The translations under genes were made by a program, and so were the position numbers. Below the pieces are notes generated by a model. The model searched no databases, was not told the DNA's origin, and saw only the letters and a program-made list of their open reading frames with translations. This document shows, one piece after another, positions 13,801 to 25,100 of a DNA stretch of 64,000 bases; positions within the stretch are counted from its first letter, which is position 1; each line of letters begins with the position of its first letter. Origin of the DNA: Pelecanus crispus (lineage: Eukaryota; Chordata; Aves; Pelecaniformes; Pelecanidae); the NCBI RefSeq assembly GCF_030463565.1, contig NC_134661.1, positions 6,968,542 through 7,032,541 of the forward strand, written 5' to 3'.

Positions 13801-14359
13801 CATGTCCTGGAAAGTAGAAAGGGGTGTGGAAGGAAAGGTATTAAGCAGGAATCCTCAGGTGTCCCGAAGGTCTTTGCCCTCAGAGATCATTGCAGTCAGC
13901 TTGGGCAGAACACTCCAGCTGAGCATTCTTCAGTCCTCCCCTCCCTGCTTTCTTTCAGTGTGTAGTTCCTATGCTACAGTTGCAATACAAACATTGTAAG
14001 TAGTAGCAAAATGTGGTAAACCCAACCACATTAGCCCTGATAGCTGCTGTGCCCGAGGTGTGTGTGATACAGAGAAAGACTGTCCGCAGTTACATTGTAA
14101 ACAAGTAAGACAAGCTAGGAATAAGGCAATACAGTCTCCATTTCACAGTCAGAGGATTGAAAGTGAGAGAGTGAAGTCTGTATTGCACTGACATTTGATT
14201 GATGTCACTAAGATGTGGTGAAGAGTTAATTTGGATGTGAGCAAGTGGCTCGGAGACGCGCATGCAGAGATAGGAAAGCATATTAGAATAGACCCAGAGG
14301 TTTGGTGTGCTCCCCAGTATGTTGGCAGTGGATCCATCCGAGGACTGCAAGGTAACTTA

Positions 14360-14488
14360 CAGAATCATAGAATCCTTTAGGTCAGAAAAGACCTTTAAGA
14401 TCATCCAGTCCAACCATTAACCTAACACTACCAAGTCCACACTAAACCAATTAAACCAATTAAGGGTAGACTAAACCATGTCCCAGAG
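14360..14488 (-). repeat. CR1 LINE 3' fragment, antisense
   Basis: Begins with the reverse complement of the avian CR1 3' tail ('agaatcatagaatc') and continues into 'aagatcatccagtccaacc' and the 'ctaacactaccaagtccac' segment found in many avian CR1 3' ends. The element is therefore on the minus strand and severely 5'-truncated. Inside it, an 'ctaaaccaatt' segment is partly repeated, suggesting a small internal duplication or slippage. It lies in intron 1 and contains no open frame of interest. Confidence 0.85.
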
Positions 14489-15325
14489 TTGTTACTGTAT
14501 ACCCAAATAACTGCTGTGCTGAATGGTTGGCTAATAATTCTCCGCTCAATGCTAGTCAGAAATACCTGTCTTTCGTCTCTTTCTTTCATCTCTGGTTACA
14601 AAATACGAGGTGAATATTCAATTTATGCTATTGCCTACAGCACTCCCTTATCTTAAAGGGTGATGGCATTTGGCTGGTCATCTGCCCTGCCAAAAGGCAG
14701 TAGCGGCTCACAGGTATGATTACTGGTTATGCCAAGTTTTGAAGAAAAAGAGTAAGTTGGGAGAATTTGCTTTATAAGACTAATACAGGAGTTGACCTTG
14801 GTAGAAGTAGTATTTAATATCACATAAACAGAAATTAATTCTTCACTTGGGATTCATTTGGTTGGTATTTTATTCCTTGAGCTGGCTGAGCAGACAGGAC
14901 ATAGGTTCTGTTAAAAACTCTTCTAGCTAAATGTCAGTGGGTTCAAAGTGTCATCTCTATCTGCCCTACAGAAAACCTCCTCTAAGCACTATTTTAACAC
15001 ATTAGTAATAAACTGTATTTTATTCAGGTCAGCATTGAAGTTTTACAGTCTAACAGCATCTTGCTTGTGTTCTGTATTCCAGAAATGATTGCATTAACAT
15101 TCCTTCTCGTTTTTTATGATAAAAAGTGTAGTTCTAACAGAGAGAGGCAGGGAAGGATAGTTGAAGCAGGAAACTGTTATGGTAAGAGAAACATTTTAAT
15201 TTACTGTTCTGGCTTTAAGGCTTAGTTAGATCCTCAGGTTTCATAGAAGAATTGAATTGAAAGTGTTCTTTCAGTTGTCTGAAGTTGTTAACATTCATTG
15301 GTCAAATGAATGATAAAGCCAAGTC

Positions 15326-15346
15326 TTTTTTTTTTTTTTTTTTTTT
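15326..15346. repeat. poly(T) tract, T21
   Basis: Uninterrupted T run in intron 1. On the minus strand it would be an A21 run, but no minus-strand LINE or SINE body was recognised upstream of it. Confidence 0.9.
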
Positions 15347-15651
15347 AAGAACAAGATTAAAAAGATATGTCTTTGTTCAACACTTATCTCCAGATTTTGG
15401 AACTTGTGGACCTTTTAGCAAAAGTCATGCCAGTGAGTTCTTAATAGAATTAAGGAAATTAATACATGCAAGGGAGCTTTAGAAGGCAATAAATCCTCAG
15501 GCTTCAGGGTATGCTCCAGCCCCAGCCATTAGTAAATAGGGATCAGGTGGAGTCTGCCCCTGGATATACATTATCCTAGGGATTAACCTTGCCTACTTCT
15601 ATTTCAAAAGCTGGTACTGACTATCATCTGAGACTGTCCACATCACAGCAG

Positions 15652-15744
15652 AGCACAAGGGCCACAATTATAGACCAGGGTACTGTTGTGCTAAGTGCTC
15701 TTTAAATCACAAACAAAGCAACAGTCCCTACCCTAAAGAGTTTA
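15652..15744 (+). repeat. Possible ancient amniote interspersed-repeat relic
   Basis: Contains 'gtactgttgtgctaagtgct' followed by 'caacagtccctaccctaaag' and 'agtttag'. This resembles a widespread old amniote repeat whose consensus, as I recall it, has 'ttgtgctaggcgctgtaca' and then 'acagtccctgcc' and 'aagagctta'. The resemblance spans roughly 90 bases and is recalled from memory, so family assignment is left open. Confidence 0.4.
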
Positions 15745-17515
15745 GCTGCAGTTCTAGTCTGTATAATCCCTTGTGACAGCTCCTATATTCCTTTTTAGGG
15801 AACACATCTCAATAAAAAGATCTGATCTCTGAAAGTGCAGAGCAGGCATCAAACACCTCTTGACATTAGGTGTTAGTGCTGAATATCAGGCCACTTTGTA
15901 AATCTAAATAAGGATTCAGGGTTTGAGATTTTTTCATGGAGCCTTAAGGAGAAAAGCTTCTTTAGAGAAATCCTGCCTATGACCTTTAATTTAAGCCCCA
16001 ATATTCTGAAAATCATGGTTACCACTCTAGTATATTAGTTCTTTATGTTTAATTGTATTACCACTAATTTCAAGCTTTTGCCATCAGACTGGGCAGCAAT
16101 TATAGCTGAGAGCCAACTGAATTTTTACCAGTTACCGAAAGATAGATGATAACTGTTCTTGTTTTTTCTGCATGTGAGACATAGCTTTTTTTAAAAAAAC
16201 AAAAACCCAAAGAAACCCAAAAAAACACAAACAAATGTATCTTATAAAAGCTTGAGGCTGGATTCTCACCATCTTTATTCAGATGGAGTAATCAGCCACT
16301 AAATAAAACTATAAGCCAGCTTCATTAAGAACACCACAGGCCTCTCACATTATTTCAGTAGTCAAGACACCTGCAGACTTGCTGCTTCTGATGATTTTGT
16401 TACACTGAGGAGATAAAATTTAGGCAAGGCAGAGCCATTCCTTGGTCAAAATCAATGAAGAAGGAGGGTAAGCAACTGACATTACTATGGAAACCAGCGC
16501 TGCACCCTAGAAAAGGCTTGGAGTGGTGCAGGGAATAACAGTAGCCTACTTCAGAGAGGAGAATGGGCAGAGAAGCGTACTGGCGGTGTGCGGGAGTGTT
16601 CTGCAGAACACAGAGAGATTTCATTGCTTGTGACAGGCAGTGAGCTTCACAGGCCAAATTGTTCAGATATTACCTTCCTGTGAAGAGAGGTTCTGGAGGA
16701 GACAGCGAGAACAAAAAAATTTGAGTGCAGCTGAGTGCAAAGCTAGAAGAAAATAAAAGTGATGGATTAGCGTGTGTGGCTTGACCGGGCTGATTTTGCT
16801 TCCGTCAGATTATAGATTTGTACTTATATTTTGATTAGTAACTTTGGTAGAGTTGCTGTGGTTTTAGCAGAGATTAGATAGTCCTGTTTTATGAAACCTT
16901 TATGGTTTTAATGCAAGGCTGCCTCTTTGTAATCTTGGTGATCAGCTGTGGCTTAGGCTGAGTTCTCATAATTTACAACCTTCACCTGTTATTTTTCTTC
17001 CCATCAAGACTGCTATAGTAGAGAGTTCATTTTTATGGGTTATTTTATGTGTGCAATATAAGTTAGACATGCTGAACACTTGATGCCTGAAGCCACACTG
17101 ACTAAAGTAATTCTAACTCCACCCAGATCGACTAATATACCGAGGAGATGTAAATCGGAGTACAGTACTAAATGAATAAAGGTATCCACCTCATGCCTAT
17201 TTGTGCCTAATGTGTTAGGATCTGTGTAGACGAGGTGCACAGTAGTGCCAGAAGATGAATCCATATGTGTGTGTGACTTCTTTATTTTGTTTGATTGGTG
17301 TTTTGGTGGTTTTTTTTTTTTGCCCCCAAAGGGTTGTTAGAAAATCAGTGTCATGTGAAGTACTCAGCAACAGCAGCAGGAGTATAGTTCCCCATTATCC
17401 TGTATTTTACTGCACAGGGAGAGGTGTGAAAATCCAGTTGCATTTAGAGTTCACTGAAGGTTCTCTTAATGCTACACAGTTTAAGGTGACCTATATTTTA
17501 ATACAGTTTAGAGTG

Positions 17516-17834
17516 ACTAAAAAGTCTGGGGACAGACTTTTTAGTAGGGCCTCTAGCGATAGGACAAGGGGTAATGGTTTTAAACGAAAGGAAAGTAGAT
17601 TCAGGCTAGATATAAAGAAGAAATTTCTTATGATGAGCGTGGTGCAACACTGGCACTGGTTGCCCAGAGAGGTAGTGGATGCCCCATCCCTGGAAACATT
17701 CAAGGTCAGACTGGACGGGGCTTTAAGCAGCCTGGTCTAGTTGAAGATGGCCCTGCGCATTGCGGGGGGGTTGGACTAGATGACTTTTTAAACCCTTCCA
17801 ACCCAAACCATTCTATGATTCTATAATTCTGTGA
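17516..17834 (+). repeat. CR1 LINE 3' fragment, sense
   Basis: About 320 bases of the 3' end of an avian CR1 retroposon, in the same orientation as NCAM1. A remnant open frame matches the residues commonly translated from CR1 3' ends, including the 'RFRLDIKKKF', 'LPREVVDAPSLETFK' and 'VRLDGALSSLV' segments. It ends with the typical CR1 octamer-like tail ('attctatgattctataattc'). It is strongly 5'-truncated, as is usual for CR1. The 5' junction coincides with a perfect 13-bp inverted repeat (17516-17528 and 17533-17545). The open frame spanning 17255-17740 is this repeat plus flanking intron, not a host gene. Confidence 0.93.
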
Positions 17835-19131
17835 TACTTGTTTTTATCTATTTTCTTGGTCACAGAAGCTATGAATAGCCAGATCTCCAGCCCTCAGGCT
17901 TTTCTGGTTTTATCTCTTTATACATACATCAGATAGCTTGTGTTTGAGAAGAGATGATTGTGTAGTGCAAAGGGTGTGTTTTCTAGGGAAAATCTGCAGG
18001 CTAGGGTCTCAACAGTAACGGCTGTTTTGAGTCCAGTTTCTCTTATAGGGACTGTTCCTCACAGTCCAAAGACTGGAGATGCCAGCTCACAGCTGTCACA
18101 CCATAAGCACTTATTCCAATGGTGACACAGATACTAGCCAGTGTAATTGTCCTTGGCCTAAGTGTTCTTTTCTTTCCTGTATTTGGGCTGGGAATAGCAA
18201 AAGGAAAGTGATTTTTAAGCTAAAAATGCTTTGCACTTGTGACACTCTATGGCTATGCATGTGTTTCCATGCTCCAATGTTAATTTGAGTAGCCTCTGGC
18301 TATACTAGCTTTTTAATTCTGATGGCCTCTGGGAAGCAGAAGGATAACTGGAGTTCAGTGTATTCCAGGCACGATCCTGCTGTTAATACTGGTATGAAGA
18401 CCCTGGATTTACAGAAAGCAAGAAAGACTCCTGATAGGGGTACAAGGAAGGATTATCTCTGCTCAGTCTGTCCTTCAAATATCAGAAGGACATGGTAGAG
18501 TTCTAGCCTTAGAATTTTGGACTGTGTTTCTGTATTATGCTTGTTACAGAGACACAGAAGGATCCATTCTCTAATAATGGAGAAGGTGGAGCTTGCCATC
18601 AGCCTATCTATGTGCATACAAAAAGCAATTGTTCAGGATGTTACTTTCAACTGTCTAAACTCTTTTTTTCTTTCTCTAGTGTTCCACAACCTCCCCAATA
18701 AAAAAGTAAACAAATTATCTGGTTCTTAACCAACCAACTCCAAAACATTTTCATTCAGTCTTTCTTCTTCAAGGAGCAGTTTTAAATGCAAGTTACTAAT
18801 GTCCCAGACCCTGGAGTTAATCTGTACAGTGTGTTTTGTTGTGAAACAGCTTGTCTGTTTTGGGATAGAAACCTTCAATCATGTGCTTATCAAGGAAATA
18901 AAGCATTTTTTTCTTGATGTTATAGTTAATTTCAAGAGATTAACATAGTCCTATTTGTAAGCCATTGAGTAAGATTCATGCTAGAGATGGTGTCATCTGC
19001 TAGTAGAAATCCATTTTCTCAGACCAGGATTGATGTGTCTCTGGTTCCACCATTTGATAATTGGTGACCGTTACCTGCTATTGGCATTCATATAAGATAA
19101 CATGGTATGTATCTGAGTTCATGACAGTTTC

Positions 19132-19154
19132 AAAAAAAAAAAAAAAAAAAAAAA
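19132..19154. repeat. poly(A) tract, A23
   Basis: Uninterrupted run of 23 A in intron 1. No retroposon body is recognisable upstream, so a retroposon tail is not claimed. Confidence 0.9.
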
Positions 19155-22100
19155 GTAGTACAGGTAAGAGACACTATTCCTGCCCATTGCTCATGTAATG
19201 TTACTAAGTGTGGGGATGGGTTGTGAGATGAAGAGCTCTGATTTATCCCACCTGATTTGGTGCTTACAACACAGAGAAGGCATTAAAAATTGAAGACACT
19301 GTTTGTCCCAGTAATGAATAAACATGAAAAGAACACCCAATCTCTGTTTCACTCCAAACCTGATGTTATTGCAAGGAGTGCCTTGCTTGTAGTGACCAAG
19401 AGGGGTTCAGTCCTGAACTCTGCCAGTTCTCTTAATTTTTGAAGCACAAATGTTCAGCTAAAGTGTTCTTTGTCTGACTTGCATAACTGGTGAGTTGCAG
19501 AGATTCAGAAGAGAAATGTAACAAGACTGGAGGCAAGGATTGTAGATACCCAAGGAGAGCAGCGTCAGCATTCACTGAAATGAACTGGCTGATGAGGCTA
19601 ACTATAACCCCCTTAACAGATGTACTTGTCCCAGTAAAAATCAACCTAGATGCTGTACGTTTTTTAAAGCTGAAGTAACTGTGGAAAAGACTCCAAGCTA
19701 CCCAGAGCTGTGCCCTGTCATTAAACATGAATTAAGTTTCTTGTATGTGCTGTGGTGAATTCTTGCTAGGTTTCCAGGAGACTTCCCAGAGGAAAACAGA
19801 TGAAGCATTTTCTTGCCTTCTGGCAATTTGGTTACTGTTTATCCTGTCAGTCACAGCTGATGCTATAAGACATTTAGATACACCGGGGGAGCGGGGGGCA
19901 GGTTTGGTTTGGTCTGTATTAATTTTGTTTCTTCCTTGGGATCACCCCTTTTTGTGCTTCTTAGCTGTAAATGATGTCTAAATTTGAGTTTGTGTAAACT
20001 ATTCCTCTTCTATACGTTGTACTGCCTGAATGAGGAGGGCGACTAATTTATTGCCTGTAACTTGACATTAGTCTGACAACTACATAGTTGAAATAGTAAT
20101 GCAGCAGCAGAAAGAGGCAGTAAACCAGCTCGTTTCACTCTTGCTTGAAGGCATTTTTCTTTTCGTTCCTGTGCTTGTTGAGCAAACAGACCAGCGTACT
20201 AGCATGTTATTTTTCCTAATCTTTTGTCTTCTGTTTTCTTTATGTTAATGCTTTAGGTTTTATTCAAGGGAAAGATGTCTTAATGATGCTAATAGCCCTA
20301 ATGATTTTCTGAAATTCTGGAGGTTCTATCAATGTGGAGTTGCAAAAGGTCTCCCAGTTAACACACTACCTTCAATGTTATCGCAGCCTACCCACAAATT
20401 ATAGTGGCATTTCCAGAGGCACTAGCGTATTTAGCAAGTCACCAAATTCCCCAAAACATCTAATGGTCCTCCCTGTGACAGTGCTTTGTCCGTGGGGTAT
20501 AAGTGGCCAGGCTGGCTTTGTTCACCATTACTGAAGGCTTGTACAAAAAATTAGTAGTGTGAGGATTTCCAGGTATGGTCAGTGGTGGCCTGGTTCTGCT
20601 GTCATTGAAAGTAGTACTCCAGCTTCCACTTGTGTGACAGTAAGATGCTGTAACCAAAGGAGCTGAAAAAACCCGAAATCTAGACTGCTTGGGTTTCCCC
20701 ACTTCTGAGCAGTTGTGCGGTGCCTCCAGTCTTTTCAGTTTAGTGCTCCCTTTATGTCCATCATTTGCTTGGGTCATTTGTCTCCAGACAGGAAGAACAA
20801 GTGAAGAAGCTGAGAACTGGAGTTGTACAAGGAGGCCAAATGCCATGGGGCTTGGACTAACTCTTGAAACTGTTTTATACCTTGATTTTTATGACCAGCT
20901 TACTTTACTATTTCAAAGCTGCCAGCCCTATTATAGTTGCTCCTAGTTTTCTGTAGTTGTTATAAATGCTAAAAGCTTGTTTTCCAAATTGAAAAACAAA
21001 GCGGAGAATAGAAGTAATCCCTAGAAATGTCCAGTGGTGGTTCCAGTCTGCCTCTGCAGTACAACCTGTAGCGTTGTGCCTTTTCTGTTGCAAAATGCAC
21101 ATTTGTTAATTCCTCCTCTATAAAAATCATCTCACGTTAATGTAATACTTCCTTATAAATACTAACCTATTTTCTTGTTCTTTTGCTTTCCTATGCTTTC
21201 TACTCTTCCAATGTGGTTTTATATAGTGAAGCAACCTTCCCATGTTTCTAATATAAAGGCAACTCATTACGTTTCTTTTTCACCTAATATAGCGAGGAAA
21301 AATGGGACTGTCTAATCTTGCAATATTAGGTTGTAAGGCAACATTGGTAATTCCTGTTTACTGCGGAGGAGTCAGCTATAAATAAGTGGTACTTGTTCTT
21401 GCTTTTTGTCTGTGTGTAGCTTTGGGACCCTGCTAGCTATCAGCATATTTCTGCTTGTTTTGTCATTTATAAATGATCAGGAATCGCCTTTTGGAAACTG
21501 TGCTCTGTGAATGTTATCTGGCCATAGTCTGTTCATTAGCAGCTACAATCCAACTTGGCTACTTCACTTGACAAATCCTGATTTGACTGATGGTCGAATT
21601 GAGATTTCCTGCGGGAATGTTACCGGCCAGTCCTGACGAGAGATACACCAAGGCTAGTATGCGTTACACAGTACTTTTTGCTACTCTCATGCATTTCCCT
21701 CAGCTTTGGCATTCAGCAAGGAAAAAGTCCTAGGCACTCTCACTCTACCAGTGAAGTTTCCACTGTTAACATTACGCTGATTTAGTTGCCTTCCTTCATG
21801 GTATAGGCCAAAACTCCTTGTATGCCAAGATTCTGCTAGGGTGAATTTTTATAGCCAAGTCACAAATCCTGGAGACTACAAGTTGATAAAATAGATGCTG
21901 ACACAGCACATCCCATACAGCAAGAGAACGTTTTATGCAGGTAGAAGATGCTTTGGATTACAAGTGTGCATCTACGGACTTTACTGGGTCCATATCAAGT
22001 CCTGGTGTAATATTGCTGACTTTGCTCATGTTATATTTGCGCTCTATTTGGCCCTCTGGCACTGCTCAAGACTTGACTGGATACCTTTCTCTTGAAATAG

Positions 22101-25100
22101 TATTCAACCTGTTGTACCCTCCTTCTATTTTCTTAGGGTTGGCCTTGATTATGTTCTGTGTAACCAGGGCCAAAGTCAGGCCTGATAAGGCTCTTGAAGT
22201 GTCCTCCTCGCTGGGGTAAGTAAAGAAGTTTGAGCAGAAGACATATATTCTCAATTTTTTTCCAAGATGAAAAGTGTCTGTTTTGGCACACACTGGTACA
22301 GGCAACTAATACGCTTCTTTTTTTTAGTGTTGTGTTGTGCAAAATCAGTGATCCCATGTGACTTCTGAGTACAGTCTTTGGCCACTGAGGGAGCTGAGCC
22401 TATTAAGTCATGCTGTATTTGAATATGAAGTGTCAGGTCACTGCATCATGTCTCAGTCCGTTGGTTAGGAGTTTGGATGAAATGAGGTTATTGAAATACT
22501 GCGATGAATAGTAACTAAAAGCAAGACCTTCCTATCTTAATCTGTAGTTTAAAAAAAATGCATGCTCAGGCGTAGTACTCGGTAAAGAAACCTTTCTGCA
22601 TAAATTCTTACAGCATACATAGTTTTGTGGTAGTCCTGAGACCCTGACTTCAGCTTATGGTTTGGGGATGGGAACAGCGCGGGACTGCAAGTTCACTACT
22701 CTTCTATATGGGCAAACAGAACCAGTTTTGTTCACTGACAGATGATTAGCCAGGTGGGGCTTTCTGTTGTTGGAACGCTGATGTTTGTCTCTGCAGAGAG
22801 AAACCAAGAAGTGTTGCTAATTTGTGCTGGGGGGAGAGTTCCCTCACAGAACTGTTGGAGGGTCCACAGTCTGTTCCACCACCAGAGCGCTTGCGTTGGG
22901 AGAGTCAGGGCAGCGAGGCAGGCAGCTGGCCGTCCTGAGCAGCCTGGCAAATAGCATCAATGCTCTGAACATAAAGAGCCTGCCATGCTCTGCATTGATT
23001 ACTGTGAATCCTGGCAAAGGGGAAAACTAGCATGATACATCAGGGGAATAGCTACTGGATTATCTGGAAAACTGACTGACTGCTGACCATTAAAGAACAG
23101 AGTGAAATAATCAGAGGTGATAGCCCATTTCCTAATAAATATTATTGTAAGCTGCATTTCAACAGCAGCTTATCTGTAGGAGGTGGCATTAAACACTACT
23201 TCTCCTGTCCTCTGGTAAAAAGAGACATTAGACCATACAGACCCTGATAGTTAGCTTGATGCTTTATTACCATTAAGTGCAAAACACTGACATTTTCGAG
23301 TGAGAGGGGAAAATGGTGACGAAGCCTGTTATACAAACCCTTCATTTAAAACCACAACTGCAATCAACACTGAAAGTAATGGTAGAGTCAGTAATTCAGC
23401 ATTTCTGTTCCTCAGAAAGCTTTTAATGAAACACTCCAGCTTACAGATTTCCTTAATTTACACAAGTAATTAGAACTCTAAAGGAAATTGTAGTAAGGAA
23501 ATTAAACTTAAGAAAAAACCTCAATCTGAGGTGTTGCTTGTTTTTATGCAAGGCTACTTTCAACAAATGAAACACTTGAAAAATACATTTATATTGTTAA
23601 CAGGGCAGAGCAGGGCAGTTCACAGGTTGCAGCGTTCTTTTCTGTCTCACAAGTGACAAGGAAGACAGGGAGAACATGCAGGAGAGAGTAGGTAAATGAA
23701 ATATTCCTATTGTGTTGAGCAGCTAAAATAAAAGAAAGACTAGCTCACATGTCTCCTGAGCTTCTTATGCCAGCTCTGACCTGGGGGTGAGGGGATTGTT
23801 TTGCTGGAAGGAGCTGTTGAGAGAAACGCTGTATTCCAGATGCAAAGAAGATTACAAAAACATGTTAACAGAGAGGCCAGATGTTCAGGTCAGTCAGCAC
23901 AAGCTGTGCGGATTCCTGCATGCAGCATGATACAATAGAGACACATTAATCAAGGCTCCTCCAAAACTAGCAGCCCTCAATGAGGGGACTTCCTGAGAGC
24001 GTGAGGTTGGAGCATCAGATTCTTGCATATCGCTAACTTTCGGAGTGTTTTCAGCTCTCCACCTTAACGGTTTGTTAGCCTGAGTGATAGCAGAACGAGA
24101 GGTCTTGAGGCCTGAGCTGTTAAGGGGAAAGCACTGTAAGATGTATCTTGTCTTCTTGCCGCTGTAGATACTTGCCCTTGACTAGGAGGGTTTCCAAACA
24201 CTGCGTTACTGATTCTGTCATCCATCATCTGCAGCTTAGGCGGTTTCTGTAGCATTTTGTCTTGGTGCTGGAAAGCGGCTGCACCCACAAATTACGTTTC
24301 ACTTAAGAGTACGAGCCCTATGAACTGATTTGATTCTCACTGTTTTGCTGTGTCTTCCACAGAATGACACTTTTGAGTGTATACTCAAGTAGCTTGCAAA
24401 ACAGGTAGTGAAAGAGCTCCAACTGGATGTTTTCATAGAGACATTGTGCTGCAGTGCCACCAGTGTTTTGCCTGACTTCTTGATGGAGGCATGTGTTTGG
24501 TGTTTACAGTTTGGCAACAGGACAGAAATTTTGTAAACTTTCTTTTCACAGTCATGGTTTAGTTTCTGTTTCAAATATGTTTCCTAATCTTACTGTCACT
24601 TTCTATAAAGCAAAAAAACCCCAAAGAACACTCTTGACATTGCTCTGAAGTAAGAAAAACTGCAAGAATGGAACAGTATGTGGTGAACAGTGCATGCTTG
24701 AATGTTGGGCAAATACAGCCCCGTTGTTTGTCTTACTGCATAATTATAATATATGACAAGAAGTAACTAATTTTTGTTGATCACCAAATCAGTAAGAGTG
24801 TGAGATTTTTTTTTTCTTTCCCTTTATCGCCTGATGGAAAAAGGCCATTTGGATCCAAAATGCTGTTGTCTTTTCACTTTTCTGTATAATGTGGATGGTA
24901 TAGCCCTCCTGATCCTGCCAGAAGATGGGACCAGGAGAAGGGGGGGAGCTAGATGATCAGTTGTTATTTCTTCAATTCAGTGGTGAACTAACTTCAGTTA
25001 AAAACTTGTGTTTCTTGTGGTGTTAGTTCATAGTCAGAACATGTTTCTGCAAAGAACGGGGACATATGACAAGCACTGCTGTCTATGTAGAATACATTGC

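Larger units (their letters stand above)
1..14359 (+). other. NCAM1: NCAM1 intron 1 (3' part), first segment
   Basis: I see no gene here. Open frames on both strands are short (at most about 100 codons), lack recognisable domains and have no matching splice architecture. The DNA is AT-moderate single-copy sequence with scattered homopolymers (A16 at 1175-1190, C16T12 at 2886-2913, C16T10 at 6428-6453, T17 at 10258-10274), T/G-rich tracts, and one possible old CR1 scrap near 9587-9631. The intron assignment is inferred: the first exon found downstream begins in phase 1 with the end of the NCAM1 signal peptide, and vertebrate NCAM1 is known for a very long first intron. A lncRNA or enhancer here cannot be excluded. 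Confidence 0.75.
14489..17515 (+). other. NCAM1: NCAM1 intron 1, segment between CR1 copies
   Basis: Intronic sequence with no recognisable gene on either strand. It holds a T21 run at 15326-15346, a possible ancient repeat relic at 15652-15744, and an A/C-rich stretch near 16190-16235. The rest appears single copy. Confidence 0.7.

Noticed and set aside
13179..13965. Back-to-back open frames of about 125 codons on opposite strands (13179-13553 minus, 13582-13965 plus)
   Set aside because: Low-complexity, hydrophobic or Ser-rich composition with no recognisable family. There is no promoter or splice evidence; the lengths are within chance for AT-moderate DNA.
17255..17740. 161-codon open frame, the longest in the window
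   Set aside because: Its C-terminal half is the well-known translated CR1 3' end and its N-terminal half is unrelated intron, so it is not a host gene.
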